DNA from: Varroa destructor
Lineage: Eukaryota > Arthropoda > Arachnida > Mesostigmata > Varroidae
Reading direction: 5' to 3'
Assembly (NCBI RefSeq): GCF_002443255.2
Contig: NW_019211455.1
Location: 55,618,671-55,682,670, forward strand
DNA length: 64,000 nucleotides
Shown piece after piece: positions 13,717 to 28,183 of the stretch. Below the pieces are notes generated by a model. It was not told the origin of the DNA, did no database searches, and saw nothing but the letters and a program-made list of their open reading frames with translations. Position 1 is the first letter of the stretch. Every line of letters starts with the position of its first letter. A program made the translations under genes and the position numbers.

Positions 13717-14056
13717 ACATTTCCACAGAGCACGAGCGACGCTACTCGACTGGTTCGGCGTTTCGCTTAAATGTGTATTCAAACTGGTATTTCGAATGAT
13801 CTAATTGTTACTGTTTGTGTTGTTAATTACTCACGAACAGAACAGGGTAGTCTTCATCGGTTGTCCTCATATGAGCCGCCGAGGCATTTCAGGTTCGAAC
13901 AATGAATTGTCATTTAGCAGATGATATCTTCATGGAAACATCGTTCATTTCTATAGCAGAACTTGGTTGCCTAACGGGGTTCTCCACTTGAATCTTTATA
14001 ATTTATATAGGATTAAAATATATATTATATTAAATAGTATTTGATAAATAATATAA

Positions 14057-14062
14057 AATAAA
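14057..14062 (+). terminator. Candidate poly(A) signal for Canopy-like gene
   Basis: An AATAAA hexamer about 340 nt after the stop codon in an A-rich stretch. Several similar hexamers follow within 50 nt, so the exact site is not decided. Confidence 0.4.
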
Positions 14063-17000
14063 AGAAAAACAAATAAGAAATAAATAATAAAGTAAATATT
14101 TTGACCGTTAGTGTGCATTTAGCTGAAGACTTCATCCCTGTTCATTAATATCAAACATAATATCAAACATATTTTGAAAGTTGATCGAAGTCTCGGATCG
14201 ATATCACGTAAAGTTCTACGCAGTTTTTCATTCATTTGGTTCACCACGAGAATCCGTTGGGCTTCGATCACATCAAGAATAATCGACTTTTATGAGATTC
14301 TTATTTCCAAGTTATCGTTCAGCTATAATGCATGTATTGGTATAATTCACTTGTTTAAAATGAATGGGGTACAACCGCAATTATTTGCAAGCCCAGAATC
14401 ATTATCATTCTGTGGCTGGCATGAAAATAACAACATGAAAATCGATAAAAATATTTTGCACTGAGGTGCGGCTGGGCAGTTATGACAACATTTCTAAGCT
14501 AAAGGTCACGATACATCCATACGTCAATAAGTCAAAGTACTTGCGACCGTGTTGGAATAAATTTTGCTTTTACTGGTGAATCCTAGCAGCAAAGCCGTTG
14601 ACCCATATTGGGGTAAGTGGTGTTATGTTAAACTTGTCACATTATTGCTGCTATTTATTTGTTTGCCGCTGTTTTTTATTCGCACAATAGCAGAATCTAC
14701 AGAATACAAGGTTTTTGTCGTAAGAAAATTTGGTATTTAATTTCCATCCGCTTCTAAATGTTATAAATGTTCAAAATATTATCGAATAATATTACAAAAA
14801 AAAACGTTTGTAATTATATATATATATATTAATCTATTCAACGCTTTTGTAAATGTATATTCAGTCCTGAAAAATTAAATGATGCGTCTAGTACCGTATC
14901 CTTCATTAACAAATATTTAATGAATAAAGTATCATCGCCTCTTATGACAGCAAATGCGATATATTTTAATGACTGTATCGTTGAAGTAGAACAAATAATT
15001 GTTAATTGAGAATTAAACCCGCATTGCTTCAGACAACTATCGTCTTGTAGCATTCGAACCAAGACCACCACAGCCCTCAGATGTGCAAACACGTAATAAT
15101 ACGTTTAAGATTTAATAGGCAACACCAGCAAGACTTCTGGAAGAGATGTGGAGGCGTTTTAGGGAGAATATGAATAAATAAACCTTGTTACATAATATAT
15201 AATAATGTAATAATAGAATTTGCTCACGATAGTTGTCTTACCGGAAAATGACATCCTTTGATACTATATGATACCACTTATAGAGAATACTAATAGGTAT
15301 ATTTTTAATTTCTTTGCTTTCGAAAGTATAAACTGTTTTCCTACCAGAAGTAGCACGCAAGAGCAATATAAACCATAGATTCTTGTATACAGTAATCAAT
15401 GTGCAGTTAAATTCCTTACAATGCTAGCTATTTGCTTTGAGAGAAATACATTGTGTCACTGTATTTATACCCAGTCGCCTATTTAGAGTTTTTGAAAGTG
15501 ACCGTATCGGAGCTCTTATCAATATATGCTCACATTTACAGCTAAATGACATCAGCAGTTAGTAAAACTTTACTGTGCACGCCAACAATAGTGCTCCACT
15601 GTTACATTCTATGGCGATATAGGGGACGTATTAGTGCCGTTCCTTTAGACCTGGCAGAGAGACGGGCTCGGTAGCGTTTACGAATTTGTAGTTTTTTCGC
15701 TTTTTTCAGGCATGTCTTTTTCGGCACAGAAAACAAACTACAACTTCACCCTTTACTTCCCCATAGCGTGGAATTCTGCTATTGAACTCTACCTCGGTTC
15801 ATATCTTTTGTACATGATATAACAAAATCATAAGTAAATTTCACTGTGGTAATCTTCTAGTTGAAATAGTTTAGATAGATGAAATGAATGAAAAGTGTGT
15901 CTTTAGTCTTCTTAGTGTCACTCGTAGTTGGTGTCTATTTTTTTTTGTTTATTATTCACTATATCTGTGTAATTAAGAGTTCATTTCTGTAGATCCTCGC
16001 CTTGGGATGGGGATAACATATCTTTGTTGTTTACATTCGCAGATATCTAATTTTTTTATATTTGTGTATTTTCTTTAAAACACTATCATTTTATACCATC
16101 AGAACTCTTTAAATCTGTAATATTGTAACGAGTGTATGGAAAGTGCGAAAAAAATTTGCTGTTCCTAGTCATCATTTCTCATGTTCAGGTAGCTTCACGA
16201 GAAATCCATACATTGTTTTCCATTGTATGCATGTAGAGATTATGACCACGCCGCCTTTAATCAATACATTTATATTTGATGATTGCATAGTGACGACTAG
16301 GTAAACAATCTTAAATATAACATTTGCTATTCGTGAAAACAGAACCTATCGGTTAAAGCAAACTTATAACCAAAATTGAGTTATATTTTGAAGCTTTATG
16401 ACATAGCGTGTTCGGCGGTTGCCGTATCGCAAGTGAATAGAGACGAAAACAGCAGAAGTCCTGCTGATATCAAGGATGCATTAAGAATTTATCTTTGCGA
16501 AACAATCAGTCTGAGAATATGGTCATGAGCAACCATTTTGTCCAAATGATAGTTTTCTCAAATAAGCAGATCTCTGCCTTTTCGGGAGCTAAACGCTAAG
16601 TGTAAACGTTGCATTTAAAGTATGAGTTTGCAGAGTTGATCCGCCTGGTTAAAATCAACTAGTAAAGTCAGAGAAAATGAAGATAAAGTTAATATAGTAT
16701 GATTTATTCACATTTTTTTAAATATTTTACGTAATATATTAATAATAACTATACATTGGCTCGCATTCTGAAAACTGAACGATAAATATTTCGTCTATTT
16801 AAATTGTGTAATTCGGAAGAAAATGACCAGCGCTGAATTGTTTTAGTTCTCATGTTAAATCTTTTAGCTGATGCTACTTAAGAACAGAAGTTTTTTCTCA
16901 TATTCTACATATACATGTAAAAGCTATGCGACGTTTAAATAACGAGGCATCATCACTCGTAATGTTTTGTGAGGAATGATAGGTAATTTAGTAGCCGCGT

Positions 17001-20000
17001 AGTCCTGTTCCTCCTTCTCCTATATATACTAACTGTCCGTATTGCTTGAAAGTACAAATTAGTCGTATGCAGGCATTCGAGGACACAAGATCGAATTCAG
17101 CGACTTTTTGGCCTAACCAAAGAGCGGCCTCTTTGCTATTAGCTAACAGACGTTTAATGACTAATTCGTTACATGTTATTTTCGCTTCTCGTTATCTCCT
17201 CTCTATAGAGAGCGGCAATATGTATGTCCAGCAACACGATATGACTCACCTGAAACTATCTCAGCGTTTTAGCTAGAAGCTATCGACTGTGCTAATCGCT
17301 GAACTTTGGCAATCATTTATCGCTACGACATTTCAGGACTCCTGTCTTTGGGTACATAATTTTTACTGACGTAGGTTGCCGTTTAGGTTAGGCCCACAAA
17401 AGACAGTTTAGAGCCTGTCTCGGTTAGTTGTCTTATCAGAAAGATACACTTGTCAATATCGTAAAGACAACTCCTTCTCTCTTCAATTACGAGAAATTCT
17501 CGAAAATGTTTGGTTGTTACAGATTTTAGATTGTAAAATACTGACTGGTTTGATAGCAGTCAAGGTAATTCGTTTTTTCATACTTGGGCGATAATAAGCC
17601 TAGCGATCTAATTAAAAACAATGTAAGTCCTTTGCGAAAACGTGGTCCCTTTGTCCCTTGTCCATTCTGATCTAAAGCTATTCGCATAAAAATGACTGCA
17701 TAATACGTTAAATGTTAGTCATGGAGATAATAAAAGATAATTTTCTTGTATAGGTTAGGTCGACTATGTTAAAAAAAGAAATACATTTTGATGCTTTTTC
17801 GTAAAGCTAAAAGCGCAGAATCAGGGTGGAAACATACTTGAACCGCTTAACAAGCTTCGTCTCAGTACATGCTCTTCAACTTTTGATTATAATAACTTGA
17901 TGCAAAATCGCTGCTGATTGTATATTACTTTGTTTTTTTAACATATATGAACCCTAAATTAAGAAAGGTATTCAAAGTAATGCGAATTACGCGGAAATCA
18001 ATAGAGTAATCAACTACTCTCCCTAAAAGTTCTTATCATTTCTATATAGGGCAATCAGAAAGTTTCTGTGCATGGGAAAAAAAATAGGTACTAATTTGCC
18101 GATTGTGAATGCCTGAAGGTATTTTTCAAGCATTTCGCATTACTACTAAAGACCTTCGCGTTCTAAGAACAACCTTAGGGCGCTGATTATTGTTTCGTAC
18201 ATTTTTAGGCTCCTGCAAATGCTTTCACTGTTCCTTGTATGGATGCCTTTAGCCGACTGAAGCTAGGAATTCTCTGGTTATAGGTGAAATATTAGTTATT
18301 AATATTGCTGTTTCTCATCAAGTCAATAAACAGTAAGGCATGCACAAGAAAATACGAAATAAATCACACAGCTTAGCCAAAATTCTTGCGATAATTTTTA
18401 GTGTAAATTCAGGATTATCCTGTTTCTGACTACGTACATATAACAAACTCAAGCAAGCAAGCAGAGCCCTGCGAATGCGGATTGGCTTCCAGCTCTAACT
18501 GTACCGGGTCGATATTTCGGAACCGTTCGATACATCATCGACCCATTTCGTTGTATAAACAATTCTATAATAGGTGGTTTGAGATTTTAGGGCCCTGTAA
18601 GCGAACAATGCTTATTAAAATGTCAATATTTATGAACATGAAGATTTGCAGATAAAATAAATTGAAAGGGATACCGAAGGTCATATACAAGCGTTTGCTA
18701 CCTCTATATGAGCAAGTGCGAGTATAATCTAAGATATCTGACTATGATACGTATGAACGTGTAGCAAAATACGCATGGCATATGGGCTCTTATTTGCAGA
18801 TCACGCCGTTTAGAGAAGATGTTTTAGTATCGGTTGCACCTAGTTTTGCACCTACATATTTTCTTTATAGGTGTAAAGCTATAAAGCGCTTTATATGTGT
18901 AAAAAGTACAGTGACCTTAAGCTAACGGAACTCTTTGGGATTAAGTTCTTATGTAGGCTTTTGGATTTGGAAATATATTTCCTAATGACTAATCAGCTCA
19001 GTTTATATTGCGTCAACCTTTTGGTGAAACCAGCCTCGTCTATTGCTATTTATAACCTTTATGCTCGTCTCTCAGCGTTTGGGCTGATTCTTTGGCTAAA
19101 GAAGAAGGCATTTACGAAAACACTACATTAACAAATCCATTTTCAAGCCTCTAAATCATGTTTAAATCATTTGTTCTAGAGACCATACTGCATGGATCTG
19201 AACACCTGTAATCCGACAGAACAAGATCTGGGCCATGGCTAGGCGCAAAAGGGTTTTCGTCTAGGGTTCGTCAGAAATGTTTTGATCACAGAATGTTCCT
19301 GAAGTTGTAGTACAGTTTTTTAAATCTTTACGGTCTTTATCTAGTCCGACTAGCTAAGTCGAATTGCAGACTCATTCATTATTTCACCGTGTCTTTAAAT
19401 CTTATAAATATCTCAAATACCCCTCTCACCAAATGCTCTCAGTTACTTATGTTGACCTTTGTTCGAGAATTTACTTATCTTTTCTTGAGCTAAAAATTAT
19501 GGTGTGCATAAGGTTCATAAGTTGGCAACTGTGCTTCCATTGCGTTCACGTCATGAAGAAGCGATTTGTTACTTTTGGTATGTCTTCTACGTACCAGTCG
19601 TCTCCTGTTGCTACTGCGGCTGCTGCTGCTGGCTGCGCGGGGAGCCCTTGAAATGGACAGGCACAATTTCCGCTTAATAGAATCCGAAGTTGTTTTCATT
19701 TTCCGGAGCGTGCCTCGTAACTCGAACAGATATCTTCACTAGCAAAGCGTCATAGCCAACTTTCGGCGAACGCGATATCAGCAGCCTTCGATCTATTAGA
19801 TTATATTACATAGTGTTCGCGATTTCAGCTGCATATATGCTGTGGGTATGTGGCGAAGAAGGTCGCAACAATTTAATCGCTCGCAAAATTGGCGTGCGCT
19901 AACGTAAACAAAATGCCGTCAGTACAGTTGGTTAGAAAAGCAGAGCGCCAAGTTTCAAGCGGCTAAACGAAATGCGCCAGCAGCAGAAATAAAAAGTTCT

Positions 20001-22599
20001 TCTAATTGACCTAGTAATATCTTTTACTGGAGTGGGTAGGAAGCCGCGTAGACGACTGTGGAACCTAGAATTTAATCTCCAAGCAGCCCTTGATAATTTT
20101 TTTTTATTAAAGACACTGAGCATAGAAAATTATGTGTTTCGCAGCGGCGCGCGTGTATAACTGCTCGACGGCACATGGAGTCAACAGTCGACTCAAGAGA
20201 TTCGCTAAAATACTCTGTCTTACTCAGTGAAAATGAAAGAATCTTTTCCACTGATGTTTTGTACTAATTTCTCAACAGCATTCTACGCTAAGCGTCTAAT
20301 GTTCAATAAAAGCGCTGTACTTATCAAACGTAGTAGTACGTGAAATGGGCAAATCTAGAAACCAAGCGTAAACAATCTTTGTTTTGTGTTGAGAAAGACC
20401 AACCGTCTGAAGCAGTGCTTGTGATTAAGAGAGAGCTCTACGACATTCTTACCTGATTCCACAGCCGTGCATCAAAGAGTCGTGTCTGAAAAATGTTCAC
20501 AAGCGCAAAAAAAGAAGACTCAAATATCTTGAAAATCCAATATTTCTAATAATAACCGATTATGTTAGTTATCTTCAGCGTTGAATCCCTATAGGGGCTC
20601 AACTTCTGCCAGTTTCGAGAAATTTATCGAACTGTACAATGATAACAATCATAATTTACTCAGCAGTAAATGCGTTCATGAAAAGATGGTACTTGTTTTA
20701 AAAAACCTATACATTACATGAGTAATTATTTTTCTCATTACTCTATTGGAATATACCTCGTATTTCCTAAAAAAAATAGTTCTTATTTTTTAACTTAAAG
20801 TAGAAGTTTGTCATTAAAAAATATCAACATTCAACCCACCGTTTTTGGTTTCAACAAGGCGAAGTTTTAATCAAATAGGAACAATTAGATATTCTTCGAC
20901 AAGATATTGCGAACAAAAACCATCTCGATAATACCGCTCCAATAGTCAGCTATCTATGAAAATAAATCGATCAGACGAGAGTCTTCGTTTGAGGAGCGAG
21001 GTAGCTTCACTATTTATTAATGAAGGTTCTGAGAGCCGCCGATTTGTTCCAGTCCTTACAGCTTACCTCCTAAACTGCTATCACGTAACCTTGACTGGAT
21101 CGAGCAAAGTTCGCATTGATACTTTTTCATCGGGAAACGTGTTGACAAGGGAACGAAACAGGCTCAACTTTGGAAAAAGCATTTTCAATATGTTTTTTGG
21201 ATGGATTTTTTTTTGTCACAGTAAACATAGGGACATGCTAGATTTAAAACAGGTCATAAATATACACACCTCGTTTCACGCTGAAAGATGCCAGTAGCGG
21301 TCGGAAACGATACTTAACTAAGTCCATAGAATGGGACTTAAAGCTCGAAGCATCGTTTTAGGGATTAGAGAAGTACGCTTAGGGTTGAAGCCGTACTATT
21401 TTACTATACTAAAATGCGTGATAAAATTATCTGATGACAGTCGTAACGCCAGTAACAAGAATTACCAATTAAAGTTACATAAATAACTTTCATAGAAGTA
21501 AGTTAATGCAGAGTTTCTAGTTGAAACTAATTTGTTTACCTGACAACTTTTGTATTGTGAAGTATCTCGTTATGCATTCCATCATCTGTTATCCATCAAA
21601 CGTCCTTCAAAAATATATGAATATGCAGCACTGAGAAGGGACCCCGAAATAAAAACATCGGTGACGTTTCGTTTCATTCATGACATCAGATGCGATTGAT
21701 CGCAGCGCGCGTCTTATTCAACAACATAGACAGTTAAGCTTGTCGCGATGTTCTCAACATCTTTTCTATATTAAAAAAAAATACCGTTTTAGGAATTTCA
21801 GTCCGCACGTAGTATATATTTTTCTTGGCTGTTACCACTGCATCAACTGTGGGAGGACCCAAAAACCCAAAATATGGTATTCCTTCTTTAAATGTCTTCT
21901 TTATTACAGTATGACCAAGTTCATAAATAGAACTTTCACAAGGGAGTTAACCTTTTTCCATTTCCGTTAATCGATTTTAGTGATGGCCTGCGTGCAGGTA
22001 CTTGCAGTGCCTTTATGCATTATTTTCAAATCATTGTTACAAGCACGAATTATATATACATATGTATATTACAATTGGATTATGTGCATGGTTAGTATTC
22101 GATAAGCACATTGATCAATTACATGAATTGAGTTCGTACACAGTACACCGCATGAACAGATGGCTTCTCTTCAGTCGAAGCTGTGATTTTGCGGCTTTGC
22201 TGTCAACCGTGATCATTTGCTTGTTTTAGTATAAATGAGTTTGAGAAAAGTATCGAACGGATGCTTTTTCGAGTTGTTTCAGCAGGCCGTCCTCGTTTAA
22301 TATCTTAGCAAAAGCATCTCAGAACTATGCTTGCAGCAAGGGCAGTGCCATTGCACCTTATAGAAAAACTTCAGTACTTTCAATGAATCGATACATTGTC
22401 GGTGCGGGAACTAGAATGTTACCTATGCCTCATGTAAACGATCCGCAGTATCTAACTAAAGGCCACCTTGTAGGGAACTCCTATCAGCCACTGATTTTGA
22501 CATCTCGCTAAATGTTGCTGGTTTATTATCAAATTATTGAAATCAAAACATTTCGCTTCGCTTCTTTATTTGTTGGTAGGCCTTACACTTTTCACTGCG
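14063..22599. other. Intergenic AT-rich region, nothing assigned
   Basis: No conserved exon or transposon that I can name. A short AT run is at 14812-14829, and a small GCT/CTG-rich patch is near 19606-19635. Open frames are all under about 115 codons without motifs. Confidence 0.55.
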
Positions 22600-23020
22600 T
22601 AATTCTGCTTTAGTGTTTTTAACCTTATAGTACCACAATAGTACCACATACAGCATTTGTGAGCGTCCAAGGGTGGTTTGATTCGTTGTGACCACTTGAA
22701 GAGACGATTCATGGAATCCTGCAGTAGCCTACAGTCATTCTACGGTTGGCTGTGATGTACTCAATGTCATCGGCATAAACAACAAAAGCATTAGGCTCGC
22801 AGCCATATTTCGCTGTTGATAGGACTCACAAAAGCAGTACCTAGGGTACTACTCAATGCCGCCCTGTGCTAAAATATATTCTGTGCTAGTCTAGGTCCAA
22901 TGCTAAATAATTTTCACCATCAAATGCGTTCGATATAGAAAACCAAAGATTCGACTGGCTAAATTTAGGCCTACTTCGTCAAAAGCTTTCAAAAAAGGTA
23001 GCACCAGAGTTTAGCTTGTT
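22600..23020 (-). mobile_element. Non-LTR reverse transcriptase fragment (minus strand)
   Basis: Minus-strand translation shows an RT motif A-like stretch (LKAFDEVGLNL) at about 22965-22998. It then shows a degenerate GIPQGS-type stretch, and the catalytic YADD box in FVVYADDIEYITANR at about 22740-22785. Stops and frame changes separate the pieces, so it is an inactive fragment. The order and spacing fit the reverse transcriptase of a LINE-type element; I cannot assign the clade. Confidence 0.65.
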
Positions 23021-25300
23021 CAACAAATCGCAATATCAATTTAAATTAATTCTGAGTTGTTGTTATGCTTGCAGAAAGCAGAACGTCCGATCTACCTTCT
23101 CACTGCGATTAGTTCGCCAGCTATCTCGATCGTTTCGGACACATAACCGGTCGTATTGATTTACTTTCTGCAAAAAAGCGAGCTAAAACTCATATCTATC
23201 CTATTAGAATGCCGATAAACATTATAGTTGCCAGCTTTGCTCTCAGCGTGGACAAACAATGGACCTTGAGGATATATAGGTTCTGGTACTGGGTCGATAG
23301 TTACAAACGATAACTATTGTCTAAGCAGAAAATCCTTCCATTTTTTTTTGACATTTTATGGGCGAAAGGCTGTGTAGTTAGTTTTATTTTTCGCGATAGC
23401 AGATATACTGCAGAGTTCGTAAGCGTGCCCTTGGGAAGTCCATTCTGCGAGAGCTTTATATATATATATAATAGGTTTCCTTTTTTTTATTTTTATTCTT
23501 TTTTTTTTTACTAGGATTGACGGTTTATTTAAAAGACGCGGAAGGCTATCGCAGCATTGGAGCTCTGTAGGATATTTCAACAATTGTTTGTTGACGTTTA
23601 TTGCGAACGTATTTACACGATAGACAACATAACTTCTACAAAACGCTTAAATTTTGTTAAAATCATTTAAACGTGCAAGCAGCATGCTCCTGAGGTGACG
23701 GTTCATTTAATTCTGTAATCATTTTACTACGTCACGATGAGAAATGCAAAAATAAGTCCAATAGACAACTTGCTTATAGTGGCAACAAGCTTTTAACAGT
23801 TCTTGATACCTACTTTAAATATCTGTTCATGATAACTTACATGTTAGCTGAATCACAATTATTATCAATTTGTGAGAACATATTCATAAAAATGCTCAGT
23901 ATAACTTGCCACCTATTGTGGTGTGATTTGTTGCATAAAATCAATTTTGATATTCAGAGACATGTTTGTTACAATGTCCGTTTTGGAAGAACAATTGTAG
24001 ATTAGATATTATAAAACTGTTAAGTAGTCGACATTCATTTGTCGTGACGATTATTATAGAATCAATGAAAAAACTATAGTCAATTTCTAGCCTAATTTAG
24101 CTGCCATAGCATTCCATGAAAAGTATATACTTTAAAAAAAAATGGTCCACTGACTAGCTACCGCTTTTTCAACTATCTCAATCCTGACTGCTTTTCCTAT
24201 TTGTTGCAGCCGGGATTGTGCTGACCGCGTTAAGCCTTTTTGCGGGATAGCAACTTTCGCTTTGAGGACACAAGCGTTGCCGGACTATTTTCATATGGAC
24301 CAATTCATGAAAAGGAATTGCAGCATAAATTTTCAACACTAGAAAGAAAAAGCTCTCCGTTTTTTGCGTGCAACCGAAACGAAGCCAAACATAGTCTACA
24401 AATGATGATATTTTTTTCAAACGCGACTTGGTGATAAGGCTGCTCCTCTATGAAACTGTAATGATGGGTCACAACGTCAGAAGAAACTGATTTCGTTTCG
24501 TTCGGAGGCCATTTGGCCGTCGGACATATCTTCTCGCAGACGTCATCCATGCTTCTTCGTTGGCCTTCCGTCGCCTTCTCTGTTTCTACAAACCACGGCA
24601 ATTGGACGCTACTCGATGCAGAGGTCCGGGGCAAAGTCGTTCTCTCGTTTTATAACCCGGTATTTAAAGTACCAATTTAAGCCTCGTGATGGTGCGAGAG
24701 CATGCTTGCAGTCTTTGCCGCTGATGTCTTCGAAGAAGAGAAATCGCCGTCGTCCCCCGCAGCATAAATAACTCAGTTCGTCTCTTCTTCGCCGTCAACA
24801 GCAAAACTTAGAAAAAAAAAATTGTCATCTTTATTATATCGCACCTCTCTCGCCATCCCCCGCTCTTCCATGGTCTTGGCACAACTTCAACCGCATCGTT
24901 TCATTCGGCGGATGCTTGCCTATATTTGGCTCGTCGTCTTAGTCATTTCATTGCAGCTTCGCGACTCTGAACAACAGTCTATCTATGTTTGTATCCATAC
25001 GCCTCCCTCTCACAAGGGTCGTCTTAATTCGTATAGTAGTCACTCTGCTCAGTATATTATCATACGAGATTTTGTCATAGTTACAAACGTCATGTCAGCG
25101 ATTGGTGAATATGTATGCATTTATACCTATTTATAGTGTAGGAATATTTAGAGATGGGTTAAGCTCTCATTGTCAATGTCTGTTTTCAAAAAAAAACGCC
25201 ATTTCGAAGTATTGTAAATTGGTATTCAATCTTAAAAACGAATAACATCAGTTCAATGTTGATAATATTATGTTGAGTGTTTGTGCTTGTTAAAGTGAAG
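23021..25300. other. Intergenic region with unassigned ORFs
   Basis: Holds a TA run at 23456-23470 and, at 24178-25136, a patch somewhat richer in G+C with overlapping open frames on both strands (109 codons minus at 24305-24634; 104 codons plus at 24822-25136). A minus-strand TATA-like TTATAAAAC lies near 24650 upstream of the minus frame. No family is recognised, and I do not call a gene. Confidence 0.4.
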
Positions 25301-25338
25301 AGTTATATTGGTATCTAGTTTCAATTTACTAAAATATG

Positions 25339-25610
25339 TCGGACAGACAGACAGTCGGACAGACAGACAATCGGACAGACAGTCGAACAGACAGACAGAG
25401 AGCTGTCTGATTGTCTGTCTCTCTGTCTGTTCGACTGTCTGTCCGACTGTCTGTCTGACTGTCTGTCTGTCTGTCTGTCCGACTGTCTGTCTGTCTGATT
25501 GTCTGTCTCTCTGTCTGTTCGACTGTCTGTCCGCTTGTCTGTCTTTCTGTTCGACTGTCTGGCTGTCCGATTGTCTGTCTGTCTGTCCGATTGTCTGTCT
25601 GTCCGTCCGA
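25339..25610. repeat. GACA/CTGT tetranucleotide satellite in inverted halves
   Basis: About 60 bases of GACA-type units (with GGAC, AATC and AACA variants) run into about 210 bases of CTGT-type units on the same strand, switching near 25400. The two halves are near reverse complements, so the block could fold into a hairpin. It ends at an assembly gap. Long open frames here are artefacts of the repeat. Confidence 0.95.
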
Positions 25611-25635
25611 NNNNNNNNNNNNNNNNNNNNNNNNN
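25611..25635. other. Assembly gap (25 N)
   Basis: 25 consecutive N at the edge of the tetranucleotide satellite. The true satellite length is therefore unknown. Confidence 1.
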
Positions 25636-27645
25636 CACCAGCCGCAACGCATCAAGGGTTCCATCTTGGCCCACTCTTTCTCTGTGTATATTTTCCGTTG
25701 AAGACGCTGCGAGCCGGCAAGCTCAGGTGCGTTTCCCGACAAACAGACGTGCATCGCCGTTTTATCAATCGGGGTTCGACGACGCTTCAGGACCGCGTTT
25801 CCGTAGAAGCAGGTGCCAAAATCTTTGTCGTATGATAGAGATTTGGTTTTCCAAAAATTAACCGCGTCATCGTCGAACCCGTAGACTGGCTACGCACGTC
25901 ACCATTTGAATCATCGCAAAACAACTTCAAACGTCACTGTCCTATAATAATAATAATCATCATCATAATATATTCATGGATAGAAGCATACGCGTATGTG
26001 TGTGTATATCCAACGATTAGCCGGCAATCCTTCATACATACGTGCTTTCAAGCCCGTTATCACCAGTAGCGTGGCGGTGCTATTATTATACCATCTAACA
26101 TGCGTTGTAGACTTCAGATATACTTCACGGCCATCACGAGCCAGTATTACGTTTATCCTCATGGTCGTTATCATCGTTATGTTATGCTCATCTTTAACAT
26201 AAGCCCTTTTCACTGCCGTTGTAGCACTTCCCATTTCGAACCCATCGTTGTCTCCCGTGGACACGATCCGTCACATAACCACACCTATTTCAGCATTCGA
26301 CACAAAACTTCTGCCGTGACCTTCATTTGTCCTTAAGTTGGCTCGTTCCGTTCGCTTCGAGTCCCTTAATTTACGTGGAGGCGGGTTGTGTTCAGTACGC
26401 ATATCACGCATCGTAAACCGGTCGAAATTAAAGAGTTTATTCAATAATTATCTAATTTATTTTGTAACAATCAAACACAATCTGGTTTTGTTATTACCAG
26501 TCAATCATGCCATTTGATTATTAATCACTTAATGAATCAGTCAATCAAAGGCAGCATCATTTTTTATACACTATACGTCTCACTTTCGTCCTGACATAAA
26601 AATTGTGATTATCGTCAACTCCAATCAGGCCACCTAAAAACCACTCAATTAATTATGCCACCTAATATTCAACGTATCTGTCAGGATCACCAGTTACTTG
26701 AGCGAACCAGGGCGGCAAATGATACGCTGGCACGGTGATTGCTTATGTCAGGCAGAGACCGTCCCAAATTCAGTATTACTTTCGCGGGCTTTGCTTATAT
26801 TTTATACATTTTTTTTTTTTTTATTACTGGTTGTTATTATCACAATACGTTGTCGCTCGAACTCTAACACCGTATCCTATTATCATTCATATTGTATTCC
26901 TACGAATATATATATGCATTACCGTATCTCCTCTTCATTTTGTCCTTGCCGTTTTTTTGTAGCGTTTGTCAACCTAGCTATCTTTCAGCAGAAGTGCGTT
27001 TGCCGTAACAATGACATCGGCGCCTGTTCGCGTTGGTCTCCGTCTATATTTTTCAGTGTTTTCGTGTCCCAGGTTTAATTTCGTTGCCGACATTCTGTTG
27101 CAGCTGTCTGATTGCCTGTGATTCAAATTGTTGCTGTTATTGTTGTTACGGTAATTTGTTATGTGTCTGCGTTTCTGCTTTGCATCTCAATCACCTTGTC
27201 ACCTTTCTACCTTCTTCTGTTTGTCGATGTCCTCATTTAAGCCTCGTCCCTGTCCCCAGTCGAATACGCTAAAAGCGTTCAACATCATTACTGTTATTAT
27301 ATTGTTTCGAGTCGTTCATGATTGACCGTTGAGACACAGTGGCTGCTTTCGCCTATCCAGCATGATCATCATACATCATCAATATGCGGTATCGTTGATC
27401 ACAATAAAGGTTGTTTACGCTCTTCACCTCACGTTACTGCTACAACTAGTACTTCTACTACTGGTCTCGCTCACGTAACCTCGCGTCGTCACGTCGACCC
27501 AAAGATTGAACGCATGTTGATTTGACGGACGAGTTGTACATATGAATATCCTTGAATGTCGATGATGATCTTGGTGAGGCCCGAATGACGTTGATTGATC
27601 GACTAATGATATTAAAGGCAAAGGGTGTGACACAAAAGAAAGACA
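25636..27645. other. Intergenic region, nothing assigned
   Basis: Pyrimidine-rich with short tandem patches. Open frames of 70-126 codons have no motifs and overlap one another on both strands. Confidence 0.5.
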
Positions 27646-27657
27646 GAGAGAGAGGGA

Positions 27658-27749
<92 letters not shown>
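27646..27749. repeat. (GA)n microsatellite
   Basis: About 100 bases of near-perfect GA repeat, with GGGA interruptions at the 5' end. It creates spurious Arg-Glu or Ser-Leu repeat frames on the two strands. Confidence 0.97.
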
Positions 27750-27754
<5 letters not shown>

Positions 27755-28166
27755 TGACAGAAACCATGCACATAGACCCAGGTCCACATTTACACACACA
27801 ATACGATAAGAAAGCGATAAGGAATAGATGAGCAAAGAACGAATGACCTCGATGAGATACGGCAGACTCCACGAGGCAGCAACAATAGTGATGACAGCGC
27901 AATAAAAATTGGAGATTGTTGAAAAAAAGAGCAACAAAGTTCAATTATTAGCGGAACGAAGAAAACACGAGAGAGCCTGACAGATGGATCAGAAAGATCC
28001 GAAAAAAAAAACGAGGCAACACACGCGCAAAATGAAGAAAAATAGAGTTTGATAAAAGGATTACGCTGGGCGCCTTAGATCATCTACCCATCCATTCATA
28101 TATATCACCTACTATTATGACTTGAACTTGTGTACGTAGAATGGGCGGATTCTAGATGAGATCCTT

Positions 28167-28183
28167 GGGGTGGGGGGTGGGGG
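28167..28183 (+). other. G-rich run with quadruplex potential
   Basis: Runs of four, six and five G separated by single T bases, in an otherwise AT-rich area. Confidence 0.6.

Noticed and set aside
24305..25136. Possible divergent gene pair with a TATA-like element
   Set aside because: Frames lack motifs and convincing splice sites; only the composition is suggestive.
25308..25861. Open frames up to 175 codons with Ser/Cys/Leu or Arg/Thr/Asp repeats
   Set aside because: They are translations of the CTGT/GACA satellite across an N gap.
27424..27944. Open frames of 85-159 codons with long Ser-Leu or Arg-Glu repeats
   Set aside because: They are translations of the GA microsatellite; flanks show no motif or splice support.
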